Part shown: one piece after another, positions 21,542 to 40,273 of the stretch
Numbering within the stretch: position 1 is the stretch's first letter
Layout: every line of letters begins with the position of its first letter
Assembly (NCBI RefSeq): GCF_026151205.1
Contig: NC_087083.1
Location: 7,852,460-7,916,459 of the forward strand
Length of the DNA stretch: 64,000 nucleotides
DNA from: Bolinopsis microptera
Lineage: Eukaryota; Ctenophora; Tentaculata; Lobata; Bolinopsidae
Reading direction: 5' to 3'
The notes under the pieces: generated by a model
Told to the model about the DNA's origin: nothing
What the model saw: only the letters and a program-made list of their open reading frames with translations
The model's database searches: none
Made by a program: the position numbers and the translations under genes

Positions 21542-24004
21542 CTAAAGCTCACTACTGTTCTTTAAAAGCAGCACTCTCGACCCATTCCTTGAGTGGCCTG
21601 GCCTCCTCGGAGCGTCTCTAATAATCTCTACTGCTTGTCCTCCTCTACTCAACAAACTCTCTGTAGAATTAGTCATTAGTTCCATCTCTTGGTCATTAAA
21701 CAGTGCTCTAGTCAAGTGCATTCTCGCTAGATTAGGTGATCCATGTCCCGGTGCTCTAGCTAAGCTTCTGGAGGAGCCAGTGTGATGAGTAGGAACCCTC
21801 TGGAGACTGGGAGAGGAGAGAGCTTCAGTGTCAACTCCGTCTTGTACGGTGTGTCGTCTCCCCATTCTGCTGAGAGCAACCGGTATTCTGGAGGGAGGTG
21901 GAGTAGCGCTGTAGGGGTTAGGGAGAGTGCTGCTCTTCTTTCCCATGATGGGGGTGAGGTTGAAGCCGGGAGTGGCAGCTCTGGGTGGGACAGGAGGAGC
22001 GTTGCTGAGCGAGCTGTTTACTGGCAGAGTGTAGGCTTTCCTCTGAGATTGAGGGGTGGAAGTGGAGGTTCTGGAGGACTGGGGAGTTGAGTTGGCTGTA
22101 GTGGAGAGGGTGGTGTTTTTATCCCACACGAATATGTTAGGGTCGGTTGTAGTCATCAGGGTGACGGGGTTGCCCTGGGCGTCATCTAGTTCGATGTACC
22201 GAGGAGTACTCACTAGGTAGGAGGGAGAGGATTCAGAGGACTGGGATCTGTGCCGATAGTTCATGTTTTGGTGGATTATATTCCCGTCAACAGCTGTTAA
22301 GTGATCCCTTATTTCATCTATTAGGACTCTCCTTTCCCTATCTCTCTCGTTGGACAACTTTGGTTGAACCTTCTCTCTTCGTTTCTTTAAAAAGTCGAAG
22401 TTGATCGGGCCAATAATGCAAGCCCAGCACTTTCCCAGACACCCGAAAACCTTCAATAGTTTCAAAACCACGCCGATAACAGTGAAAATACCCACAAGTT
22501 CTGTTGCCATTATCAAAGCCTCCTTCCAGTTCTTGATCCCGTTAAACCACTCTGCTGGGTTGAGATGTTTGGCCCAAGTTGCAGGTGATAAAATACTCAT
22601 CTTCTCTCCCTTTTCATAGTCAATAGCGGAGTCAGGCAGTTCAAATTCTTGAAGAAGTTCACGAATGCATTCAACAGGCTTGCAAAGTACTGACTCAACC
22701 CCAACCTCAGTAAAGAGGCAAAGCCGAGCTTGTTGGTGTGCTTCACAAAGGGAACTTAATCTGATGTAGAAGATGCTGGCGTCACTCTGATGTTCTGGAA
22801 TATTAATTTTGAAAACGTCAGTTTCACTATCCACTGTCAGGTTACCCCTGATGCTTCCTTCACCCTCGTAGATAGTGATATTGACGAAGTAGTTGGAATG
22901 TTTGTCCATCATGACCACGCCATCAAAATCACGGAAATGAGAGACATCAAACACCTGCACGACGGTATAGTCCCCCTCAAGCGTCAGAGTCAACTCAATA
23001 TTGCTGTATTGTCTGAAAAACGCCTCAACACTCCTCTCCTCGTCGGACCTCTCAACATGAGCAATGGACGTCTTGAACAACTGGTTCAGTTCAGTGGCCT
23101 GGTGGAATGTTTTCTGAGTGTTCTTGTTATCAAACTCCACATTAAGCTCATCACTATCACAATTGTCCACCTCCACGTTGAATGAGTCCATGATCTGAGA
23201 CTTGTCCATCTCGAACATACCCCTGGTGAACTTATACCAGCCCAACTTGTTTGTGTCGTACTCGGACAAACCGTTCAGCTCCACTCCTCCGTACAGCGTA
23301 TCTCCGGTATCAGAGCCAAAATACCAACCCGCTTTTAACGGTGATTGTATTGATGGAGCGGACACAGTTAAGTAGAAAGGTTTTAGTATGGGATGGCCCC
23401 CTTCAATGTCCACCTCAGTTGTAACTGTCCGCTGAGTATTGAGACTGGTGACACTAAACATGGCTCTGTTAGCTCCCGGACCCAGCTGTATAGCCTTCCA
23501 AATAGTCCTGTTCTGCGGGGTAACATTGATACTGCAGCACACTTCAGCACTGCCCGACAGAAACGCGGTACAACCAGAGTTGCTCTTGCCTTGCTCGTAC
23601 CAACTGTAGCAAGTACCTTGAGCTGCGAATATGCCGTTTTCCTTGCAACTGTCTGTGTTGGAACTACAGAAGTCCTCTGCTCCCGGACAATCACACACGC
23701 ACTTAACGTCCACATTGGGGATACCAAAGGAGTAGGAATTCGTGTACCGAAGCACACTTTTCACATCATCAAGTGAGATTCCGTACACTTCACTTTTATG
23801 CCAGTACTTGGCATTTTCGAGTGAAAAACAAGCGGTCTCTTTAAGACCCAGAGATATTGTAACGAGTGTCTGCTCGCTGAGCTTGCCGGTTACTCGGTCC
23901 CTAGTGAGGGTTCCCTTGTGGTGGATGGGCGGGGACTTACTGCAAAGCAGGGAGGAGTACCGGGGCAGCCAGCAGATCACGTGTAGTATTAGTATAATAA
24001 GCAT
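21542..24004 (-). CDS. FF-type (EFF-1/AFF-1-like) membrane fusogen
   Basis: An 820-aa type I membrane protein in one exon. Residues 1-20 form a signal peptide. The ectodomain (about 21-495) holds 16 cysteines if Cys21 is kept, including KCVCDCPG at 101-108, a TCYSWYEQG segment at 131-139 and CCSINVTP at 156-163. N-glycosylation sites are at N165, N375 and N388. One transmembrane segment lies at about 494-532, partly rich in cysteine (GCLGKCWACI). The roughly 285-residue tail is Ser/Thr/Pro-rich, with a PPVPPR SH3-type motif at 670-675 and several basic patches. Size, topology, cysteine count and the CxCxC-P-G block fit the FF family, class II-like fusexins that must sit on both membranes to merge cells. 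HAP2/GCS1 is the main alternative, but its hallmark layout is not evident. The tail is longer than I would expect for the nematode proteins. Family assignment is by memory of motifs, not by search. Confidence 0.7.
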   Translation of the reverse strand: MLIILILHVICWLPRYSSLLCSKSPPIHHKGTLTRDRVTGKLSEQTLVTISLGLKETACFSLENAKYWHKSEVYGISLDDVKSVLRYTNSYSFGIPNVDVKCVCDCPGAEDFCSSNTDSCKENGIFAAQGTCYSWYEQGKSNSGCTAFLSGSAEVCCSINVTPQNRTIWKAIQLGPGANRAMFSVTSLNTQRTVTTEVDIEGGHPILKPFYLTVSAPSIQSPLKAGWYFGSDTGDTLYGGVELNGLSEYDTNKLGWYKFTRGMFEMDKSQIMDSFNVEVDNCDSDELNVEFDNKNTQKTFHQATELNQLFKTSIAHVERSDEERSVEAFFRQYSNIELTLTLEGDYTVVQVFDVSHFRDFDGVVMMDKHSNYFVNITIYEGEGSIRGNLTVDSETDVFKINIPEHQSDASIFYIRLSSLCEAHQQARLCLFTEVGVESVLCKPVECIRELLQEFELPDSAIDYEKGEKMSILSPATWAKHLNPAEWFNGIKNWKEALIMATELVGIFTVIGVVLKLLKVFGCLGKCWACIIGPINFDFLKKRREKVQPKLSNERDRERRVLIDEIRDHLTAVDGNIIHQNMNYRHRSQSSESSPSYLVSTPRYIELDDAQGNPVTLMTTTDPNIFVWDKNTTLSTTANSTPQSSRTSTSTPQSQRKAYTLPVNSSLSNAPPVPPRAATPGFNLTPIMGKKSSTLPNPYSATPPPSRIPVALSRMGRRHTVQDGVDTEALSSPSLQRVPTHHTGSSRSLARAPGHGSPNLARMHLTRALFNDQEMELMTNSTESLLSRGGQAVEIIRDAPRRPGHSRNGSRVLLLKNSSEL

Positions 24005-24028
24005 TCACAGTGTAGGGGGAGGTTTCAT
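24005..24028 (-). promoter_or_regulatory. Upstream ORF abutting the fusogen start
   Basis: Minus-strand ATG at 24028-24026 opens a seven-codon peptide (MKPPPTL) whose TGA (24007-24005) is directly followed by the main ATG. It shares the main frame, so initiation at the first ATG stops immediately before the fusogen start. This layout could permit reinitiation or dampen translation. Confidence 0.45.
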
Positions 24029-24060
24029 TCCCTGAAAGTGAAAGTGGAAGTGAAAGTTTC
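24029..24060 (-). other. Splice-acceptor-like site before the fusogen start
   Basis: On the minus strand a pyrimidine-rich run (ctttcacttccactttcac) leads to tttcag|GG at 24033-24032, about 28 nt before the start codon. It could end a 5' UTR intron or accept a spliced leader. The uORF falls just after the cut and would stay in the mature mRNA. Confidence 0.45.
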
Positions 24061-26478
24061 ATATTCATCATGTGAACCGTGTTTATCAATATCATATTTA
24101 TCATAAAATAATGGTTGTGTGATGTAAGGTTCAGGCGTAATTAACTCGACTACCATGACGCTTATAAACACGTTGAAAACATTTCATTGTGTTTCAATTC
24201 TGTCTTTAGAAGTGATTTAAGTACTGAAAGCAATTGATTGTAACTTGCAATCGGTAGTATTTTTAGCCCACACAGAAGTTTAGAATAAAAAATATTATAT
24301 CCCACGTTGATCGCAGAATTCTTTGCCCCACGCTGTGGGCCTGCCGCGCACAACTGCGTAGCAAATATCCATGTCCACGAACTTGTACCAAGTAGTATCA
24401 AGAAAAAAACAGCATAATTTACTACATTTTAATCAGCAACGAGCGGAAACCTTTAAAGCGTTAACAAAAACTGAACCGTATCAAGAAAAACGCGGCAACC
24501 AGAATTAGCACAAACCAGGATTAGAACATTAAGTTTAACTACCATAAAGTGTGAACTTGACGACACGGCAGTTCTTGCCGCCAATACGAAACACAACCAT
24601 ACGTTTTTATAGTTCACCAATCAAACCATCGGTAATGACAGGTTCTCTATAAATGATTAAACATAATTAACAAATCCCTCCTCCAGATAGATATCACAAA
24701 ATATTCCACGGTAAAATTGGCAAAAACAGGATACAACACCTCCAAGAAATGAGTTCACTGAACGAAATAAAGAGAAAGGGTGGGATGACTTAACCTACAT
24801 CTGACATGACAACATTGCAGAGAGAGAACCCGGCCTAGAGAGAGAGAGAGCTGCTGATATCTCTCTCTCTCTCTCTCCCTCGCTGTGTCAGCAGCTATAC
24901 GCTCAGAACCTCGTGACGTGCCAATATATACTCATTCTGCAACTGCTCTGCTGTTAAAACACTAACATAGCTCACTCTCTGAGCGGGTTATATGGCTTCT
25001 GTTTTTGACATAGCAAGGAGAGAGAGAGAGGTAGAATTAGTCGGGTATAGTGGAATGTAACTGCGGAATTTTAGAAATTTATAGGAGAGGTCTCCACCTT
25101 GACTCACCCTGTTGGGTTGAGCGGTAGAAATTTAGAAAATTGAGGAGTTTGATTGAGGTGGAATTGGTTCCGTGCCATAATTAAAGGGTAAATATTTCGT
25201 ATGCAGGTTTGTTTAGGAATGGGATATGAGAGAGGTTGTGTTATAACTTTATGAACTTGATTTAAAAAGTTCGCGATGTTAACTTGTTGACCGAGTACAG
25301 GGTTAAACAAGAAATGTTTCAAGTTATCAAAGCCTTATAACTTGTTCAATTACCTTCTAGTGCTTAGCTAGATTCACAGAAGAACGATCACCTACTTTAA
25401 TATTCATAAAGATATAAATTATACGGGATTCCTTATTTAGACTTATATTATTATATGTAAAGATGATCTAACTTAGATAATCTAAGCAGTAAATTCTAAC
25501 TTAAATAATAATTTTAGCTTGACGCATCCTATTTTTGGCATCATCCAAATTGGTGAATTTGTGTCGAAAACATTTCAAATAGTCATTATAGATTACGCAA
25601 TAGTTTTGAAATAAAACGAAGCGTAATTTGATTAGAAAGGTGATTATCTTATCGGCCTTATAATGCGCGGAAATTGCTCAATTAATTACAAAGGCTGCGC
25701 ACAAGGTTTAATTTGCATTTGGTGATTTCTTAAGAATAATAAGTTTTAGGATAAAATAATCGTTTTGCTCAGTTAAAAAAATATGATCAGTCTAGGTAAT
25801 CTACATATTTAAAAACACCAGTGCTGCAAAATTGAAGGCAGTGATTCGGATAGGTCTGGTTTAGAAGCACTAAACCGAAACGATAATGACCATAATGTAC
25901 GTGAGACATAACTCAGTACGCACTTAAATATTTACACGAAAATCGAATTCACTGTCACAAGAATTAGCAGTAAAAGCCTAATGTTGAAATATTCATCCAA
26001 ATTGGAAAGATTACTTTTTTAAAATTGTCAGGGCCACTTTAATGAGACAGAGAAGCACAAATTATAATTGGCCGTTAACATGATCGATCAGTAGATGGTA
26101 AATTTCTCTAATTCAGGCAATCAATAAAAAAAGCTGATAGAAATTAATAAATAAAGTATAATAGACCCTGGTCATTATAGGGTCAATATGGCATAATTTA
26201 TCTTATAATGTTTAAACTATTTGACCTTAAAATATTTAAACTATTTTGCCAAATACCAAAAAGAAATTCGATGGAATGCTAGTCTACTCCGAAGCAAAAT
26301 AGCTTCCAGGATTAACTAATGAAACCCAACTTTGTAATGTGCTCTCCTTCCCGCAAGTATTTCTTGCAATATCTTATAATAATATAAATTATTGAAATAA
26401 AGGACAATCACTATGTCGTCCGACATGCGAAAACTCTCATAATCGTCAATAACTACTAGATTTAAAAAAAGTCATTAA
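24061..26478. other. Intergenic region between fusogen and SRCR gene
   Basis: No exon recognised. A (GA)n and (CT)n pair faces each other around 24838-24880 and 25018-25030. The minus-strand promoter or leader exon of the fusogen should lie here, but I cannot place it. Confidence 0.4.
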
Positions 26479-26484
26479 GTTTAT
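26479..26484 (-). terminator. Poly(A) signal of the SRCR gene
   Basis: AATAAA on the minus strand, about 77 nt after the TAG stop in the terminal exon. Confidence 0.6.
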
Positions 26485-26560
26485 TTCTCAAAAATAATTA
26501 TAAAGTTTCCCTTGAAGCTTATTGGTCCTCCTTTCTGTCCCTATATCCGTACCTTAACTC

Positions 26561-33769
<7,209 letters not shown>

Positions 33770-33974
33770 CTTGTTGCACAATTTTCAATAATTGACTCCG
33801 ACTGTTTTGCTTGCTGAAACTGTTATGTAATATCCGGACATTATTTATGAGTCGTATTGTTGTGATGAAGCGTATTAACTCTTAAACGATTTTAGTTTGA
33901 TAGTAATACCGTATTGCGTAATAAAACGTTGCGTAATAGACATTGGAATTTGTTAAGATATGAATTTGTTTGTT

Positions 33975-36150
33975 TCCTGGGCGGTACGAAATAACTATGA
34001 GTGGTTCTTTCGCAAGTATTTAATTTATGAACAATTATTTATGGAATTCCGTCATCACCAGTTCAAAATAAGCACTATCGATGGTGTTTTAGAAAAACTA
34101 TCAAATTTAAGTGTCGAAGTTTGGTGATATAACGATGTACAAGCAAATCTAAAACCGTGGTTCAACGACGAGAATACCAGATCAATTTAACGCAGTACTT
34201 CAGACTTTCAGAGTAAAGTTAGAAAGTCTCTAAGACTGGAATAATCGAGCAGAAAAGAAGTCCCTTTTACAAATCTAATCAATCATTTAGGTAATTAATA
34301 CCCTGTTATCTTGAGTATAATCTTCAAATTCAATTATATTTGAATATAATTATATATTTACATGATCCTAATTCAAGAAATTTTGAAGCCGTTTGAAAAC
34401 ATTATTATAACGAACATTAGCAAATGAAAGGCGCACTCAACAAGAACCAAGATAACGCGGAACATCAAAAGGTTCTGAATTACTGAACCTTACTTCAATA
34501 TAAACGGTTTATTTTTAAACTTTAGAATAACGGTTTCCTGATTAACATTATTTTATGTTATAAGTTATAATTTTGCTAAAGATTCTAGAATAATCGGTGA
34601 TTAAAACGATATCAAAGTTTCTGTTCACTTAGGTTGCAAAAAGCATATAAATCCCATAAAGATGTGACCTCATGCTGCCATTATATTTATGATTTTATAG
34701 ATGTTTTGTTACAAAAACAATAGTTTCATTCTCAATCACTTTCAATACTTAAGAATCTTTTAATGTTCCATTAAATGATTAAACTAAGTCACGTGGTAAG
34801 AAATGCTCAAATATCATTGGTCAATAAATATAAGTTATATTATATGTATGTTTGAGCAGCGAAAGATCGGGGGTTTTTTCTTCACATCATTTACTATTTT
34901 AAACCTATTCATGGGCTCATGGGGGAAGGAAATGGCGGCTATTTAAATGGCCATGGTAAATCAGGGTTTATAGTGAATCGGGGCGCGACAAAATGGGGTT
35001 TTGTTGTATCATGCTGTAAGATCATTTGAAATTTCCCATGACCGTAACACACTCTAACACACTCTCATGCACTCCTGGGCGGTACGAAATAACTATGAGT
35101 GGTTCTTTCGCAAGTATTTAATTTATGAACAATTATTTATGGAATTCCGTCATCACCAGTTCAAAATAAGCACTATCGATGGTGTTTTAGAAAAACTATC
35201 AAATTTAAGTGTCGAAGTTTGGTGAATGGTGATATAACGATGTACAAGCAAATCTAAAACCGTAGTTCAACGACGAGAATACCAGATCAATTTAACGCAG
35301 TACCTACTTCAGACTTTCAGAGTAAAGTTAGAAAGTCTCTAAGACTGGAATAATCGAGCAGAAAAGGAGTCCCTTTTACAAATCTAATTAATCATTTAGG
35401 TTATTATAAATACCCTGTTATCTTGAGTAATAATCTTCAAATTCAATTATATTTGAATATATATCCTAATTCAAGAAATTTTGAAGCCGTTTGAAAACAT
35501 TATTACCACGAACATTAGCAAATGAAAGGCGCACTCAACAAGAACCAAGATAACGCGGAACATCGAAAGGTTCTGAATTACTGTTTCAATATAAACGGTT
35601 TATTTTAAAACCTTAGAATAACGGTTTCCTGATTAACATTATTTTATGTTATAAGTTATAATTTTGCTAAAGATTCTAGAATAATCGGTGATTAAAACGA
35701 TATCAAAGTTTTTGTTCACTTAGGTTGCAAAAAGCATATAAATCCCATAAAGATGTGACCTCATGCTGCCATTATATTCATGTTTTTATAGATGTTTTGT
35801 TACAAAAACAATAGTTTCATTCTCAATCACTTTCAATACTTTTAATGTTCCATTAAATGATTAAACTAAGTCACGTGGTAAGAAATGCTCAAATATCATT
35901 GGTCAATAAATATAAGTTATATTACATAGTTATATGTATGTTTGAGCAGCGAAACATGGGGGATTTTTTAAACATCATGTACTATGTTAAGCCTATTCAT
36001 GGGCTCATGGGGGAAGGAAATGGCGGCTATTTAAAAGGCTATGCTAAATCAGGGTTTGTAGTGAATCGGGGCGCGACAAAATGGGGTTTTGTTGTATCAT
36101 GCTGTAAGATCGTTTGAAATTTCCCATGACCGTAACACACTCTAACACAC
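33975..36150. repeat. 1.1-kb tandem duplication
   Basis: 33975-35066 and 35067-36150 are near-identical direct copies, both starting cctgggcggtacgaaata. Small indels separate them. No coding potential was recognised. The second copy runs into the 10-bp array. The pair lies just upstream of the SRCR gene. Confidence 0.88.
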
Positions 36151-36590
36151 TCTAATGCACTCTAACGCACTCTAACACACTCTAACACACTCTAACACAC
36201 TTTAACACGCTCTAACACACTTTAGTACACTCTAACACACTCTAACACACTCAAACACACTCTAACACACTCAAACACACTCAAACACACTCTAACACAC
36301 TCAAACACACTCTAAAACACTCTAGTACACTCTAACACACTCTAACACACTCTAGTACACTCTAACACTCTCTAGTACACTCTAGCACACTCTAACACAC
36401 TCTAGTACACTCTAGCACACTCGAACACACTCTACTACACTCTACTACTCTAGTACACTCTAACACACCCTAACACACTCTAACACACTCTAACACACTA
36501 TAACACACTATAACACACTCTAGTACACTCTAACACACTCTAGAACACTCTAGTACACTCTAACACACTCAAACACACTCTAATAATACA
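36133..36590. repeat. 10-bp tandem array (acactctaac)
   Basis: About 45 copies with common variants (tagtacactc, aaacacactc). Confidence 0.92.
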
Positions 36591-37029
36591 CTTCAGTATC
36601 TAATAATACACTCTAGCATCTGATATTTTGGTGAGCGGACGTTCAGTTTGAAATTTACAAATCATTACTGGTGTGATCTAGCGAGTGTGCTAAATCACTC
36701 TACAATCGATCTTCGAGATTTTTCTAAAAGGGCCCCTGACAGTTGAAATCTTCCTGGTTCGATGTAATTTCGAACGCTGATTTCAAATCACCCCACATGA
36801 CTTAGGGTTAAAATACTCCCCTAGCGAGATCTTGATCACGTGATATTACCATATAAGGAAGTTGGTCTAATTTCTCGTTAGGGTTCCAGCATATGCTTCA
36901 GTTAGGGATTGGATTAGGTTTAGAGTTGAGATCAGATTAGAGGGCTAGGATTTCGAAAAGTCGTTCAGGGCCAGCTAGAGAACGTTTTTAAAAAGTCGCG
37001 TGATACTCGAGTGTAGAGTGATTAATCAT

Positions 37030-37325
37030 AATCCCGTTGTGAGACTCCAACTATATATTCTGATATTTAAAATAAAAGTGCCGCGTTGTGAGACTCCAAC
37101 TATATATTCTGATATTTAAAATAAAAGTGCCGCGTTGTGATACTACAACTATATATTGTGATATTTAAAATAAAAGTGCCGCGTTGTGAGACTCCAACTA
37201 TATATTATTCTGATATTTAAAATAAAAGTGCCGCGTTGTGAGACTCCAACTATATATTCTGATATTTAAAATAAAAGTGCCGCGTTGTGATACTACAACT
37301 ATATATCCTGATATTTAAAATAAAT
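37030..37325. repeat. 49-bp tandem repeat, six copies
   Basis: Unit includes gtgccgcgttgtgagactcc and ends in tatttaaaataaaa. Copies 3 and 6 share tactacaact changes, suggesting duplication of a three-unit block. Confidence 0.9.
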
Positions 37326-37339
37326 ATCACTCTACAGTG

Positions 37340-38067
37340 ATTAATCATCATCCGTGATTAAGCCGCAGTCGCCTCCAGAGTACAAATACTCCAGGGTAGA
37401 ATATTAAAATAATGGTAATGATAAGGTCATGATTAATTGTCCGTTCAAATAAAGTCCGGTAAAGTACGTTTTCATGATCACCATTAATCTAATAAGGGAT
37501 ATTATAAAGTTTACTCACCTTTGTATTCGTCATTCCAGTTTTTTTGCAAGAGCAGAGCATTAAATGGAGATTACGAAGAAAAACGACGTAATCTTATCTC
37601 AAAGCGACCCTCCTGTATAAAACTAGTTATACCACTTCCAGCCAGTACTAGTTGTGGTGTTATAATCAGACATCACATGACGACATTAAAAGTTTTAATG
37701 TAAGTTTTAATTTAAAACTTAGTATCTCTAAGTGACAGTTGATTCACGATTTCAATCCTTCGCATCTCGACCCAGTTGTGCATCGCGCTACAAAATGACA
37801 GCTGCTCCAAGCGGAAGTTAATTAAACACTTCAAATCTATCGCATTTAAACATCTATTACATTTATTGACGTAATCCTAAATACTCCCGCGTGGGTGGCC
37901 GTAGAAAGCCGATACTATTGGAGTAGTATAGGCTAACGGTTCACCTGATCGCACTACATCGTTTTTATCATATATCTTCATGATCGCCATTTATCTAAGG
38001 GATACTAATATTACTAAGTTTACTCAGCTTTGCATTAGTAAATACACCTTTCCAGATTGCTTTCTAG
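37340..38067. other. Old diverged duplication, no gene recognised
   Basis: About 37441-37560 resembles about 37920-38080 (ttcatgatc...agtttactca...). A donor-like minus-strand site AATACAAAG|GTGAGT at about 37517 is intact in one copy and lost in the other. No exon could be confirmed. Confidence 0.35.
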
Positions 38068-38243
38068 AGCAGAAAAAAATTTTTTATTCCTTTCTTTTTT
38101 CATTTATTTTTTCATATCTTTTTTCACATCTTTTTTCCTTTATTTTTTCCTTTCTTTTTTCCTTTATTTTTTCCTTTCTTTTTTCCTTTCTTTTTTCATT
38201 TCTTTTTCCTTTCTTTTTTCCTTTTTTCTTTTTTTTTCTTTTA
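38068..38243. repeat. T-rich polypyrimidine tract
   Basis: Irregular ctttcttttttcctt repeats. They give long Phe-rich frames that are not genes. Confidence 0.85.
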
Positions 38244-40181
38244 CACTATAAAGGTACTCAGAACATGCCTCCTATAGTTATACCAAGACCAGTCTCTTCA
38301 CAAGGATGGACCTTCTATATTCACTGACACAAAACTTCAGAAGGAGATTTCTAAGTTTTTAATTGAAATAATTAAACGACATTTCCCGAGTAGTAGAGAG
38401 AGACAGGTTAAAATATCATCTAAAAATTTGAATCTGGCTGGTCTTACACCCATTGTATAATGTAACTAATTTCTGGGTGTACTTTTTCGATCCTTTGCCT
38501 CTTTTCTTTGCACTTTTTATTTTCTGTTTCGTTTTTTGAAGATCGTTCATTCTTGTATTCCCAACGTCGTGGTGCTGAGAAGCTAAGAGGCAACGATATT
38601 TACTTATTTTACGATTTTGACACTAATTAAAGGTATAAATTTGGGACCCAAAGTTCTATATTGGTCAATTTTGTATTTCTTCTGGTCAAAATGCAATAAA
38701 AACTTTCGATGCAGACAAAAAACGTTTTGATGGAATATCATTTACGGTGTTTGCGGAAATTTGTGTTGAAGTTGATGTCGTGGTATCAGTAAAATGGCAA
38801 CAGATATATTTCGTCTAGCTTTATATATAGCAAGATTACTTTAAAATCTCATACTTGTCTTTTACCAACTGAGATTTAAGTGTAATTCTTTATTTAACTA
38901 CCTTGACCTCAAACATTGAAGTTAAAATAAAGAAACTTACTAAAATGCGATAAAGTGCACTGAAACCACTGATAGTGATACACGATAGATACTTAGATGA
39001 GTGAAGCAAATCTCAATTAAGATAATTTTACAATTATAGGTATTAGCTAACAATACTCATTACTCACCTCACTCACTATTAACCCCAGACCCACATTAAA
39101 TTCACAAAAAAAGCCTCCATAATCAATGTTTAAATTAAACTTTAATGCAACCGCTCACAACATTAAACCGAAATAATGACAAATTTAAAAAAATTAAAAA
39201 AATTTGTTTTTTTAAATTAAAAAATAAATAGATTTAACTGAATACCCTGCACAGTATGCCTACTAATTAAGTAATTTAGCTGTTTTCCCTGGGGGCTGGG
39301 GCTACCTGAAATTAACTCTTATATATTTATTATTATTATTAACTCTATTGATAATTAACCCTTATTATTTTCACTCGATCTTCCACGTGATTAAAACGCG
39401 TTTTTCTAACGACAATCGTGTGTGCACGTGTATCCTCCGCTGCTTAAAAGAGCGGATAAGTTCCAACAAAGATCAGCAAACCTTTTATTATCCATTTGGT
39501 GACAAACTCGCGAATTTTCCTCACGCATAATTTAGTTTTGATCTTGAACAAAAAATGTTGTGTAATCTTAAGAGTACAATGTACATGCACTATTATTTAC
39601 TTTTATAAGACATCCACCATTACTATTAGATACCTGATTTTTGCAATGTTTTTATGTTTAATGCGACGGGACATGCAATTTATAATCTTGAGGGATATAT
39701 TTTAAAAACATGTTGCAAGTATAATAATGCTGCGGAAGTACGTTGCCAACTATTTCCAACTATCTATTTATAGTTTATCACGTCAGCTGCGCTAAAACTT
39801 GATTTGTCTAGACCGGACCTGATATTTATCTTTATTAATTGGTTATCTTGCTGCACACATGTCCATTTAAGGAACTTTCTACTGTTAGTCTTTAATTTGT
39901 GAGCAATATTACCAATTTTGAGGTTAAACTTTGCAAAACGTATGTTTAACCTTTTAACTGTAGAATTTGATTAAAAGTAAAAAGGTGGTCCGGTAAGGAT
40001 TGTATTAATTTTGATGGGCAGAACGTAAACTGACAATTTTTCAAAAACCGCCGATTTTAAATATTAGGACGCAATAATGAAACTACCGGACCAGTATAAT
40101 ATATACTTATATAGTTCTGCAGAACCAGAATTCTGCTAATTCTTTACCAATTCGGTATAATGGCGGTGATTTTCATATTAA
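38244..40181. other. AT-rich region without recognised genes
   Basis: A 25-codon open end at 38253-38327 (after acceptor-like tacactataaag) was considered but is unsupported. Short ttctgcagaaccagaattct at about 40116 recurs with one change near 62534, beyond the split RT gene, and may mark old retroelement ends. Confidence 0.35.
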
Positions 40182-40273
40182 CATTTTTCTGCCTTCGACA
40201 TCATTTTTAAATGTTTTGTCGAAAGTCTTCTGTCTGAACTCATTGATCTCCTTTTCAGTAATACAAATAAGTT
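40182..40273 (+). pseudogene. Reverse transcriptase remnant, 5' piece
   Basis: An open frame beginning after TAA at 40179 (HFSAFDI..., ...LLSELIDLL) is cut at 40273 by the 21 kb element and continues in the same frame at 61381. It belongs to a widespread invertebrate RT family with a GIPMG motif, which I would place near Penelope-like RTs. No N-terminal domain is recognisable upstream, so the gene was already partial. Confidence 0.7.
40266..40273. repeat. Target site duplication AATAAGTT, left
   Basis: Identical to 61381-61388. It abuts the TIR start GGCACTATC. Confidence 0.88.

Noticed and set aside
23383-23776. ORFs of 124-131 codons on both strands within 21.8-24.0 kb
   Set aside because: Shadows of the fusogen reading frame.
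38253-38327. Terminal exon after the T-rich tract
   Set aside because: 25 codons only; the polypyrimidine run is a repeat and there is no poly(A) signal nearby.
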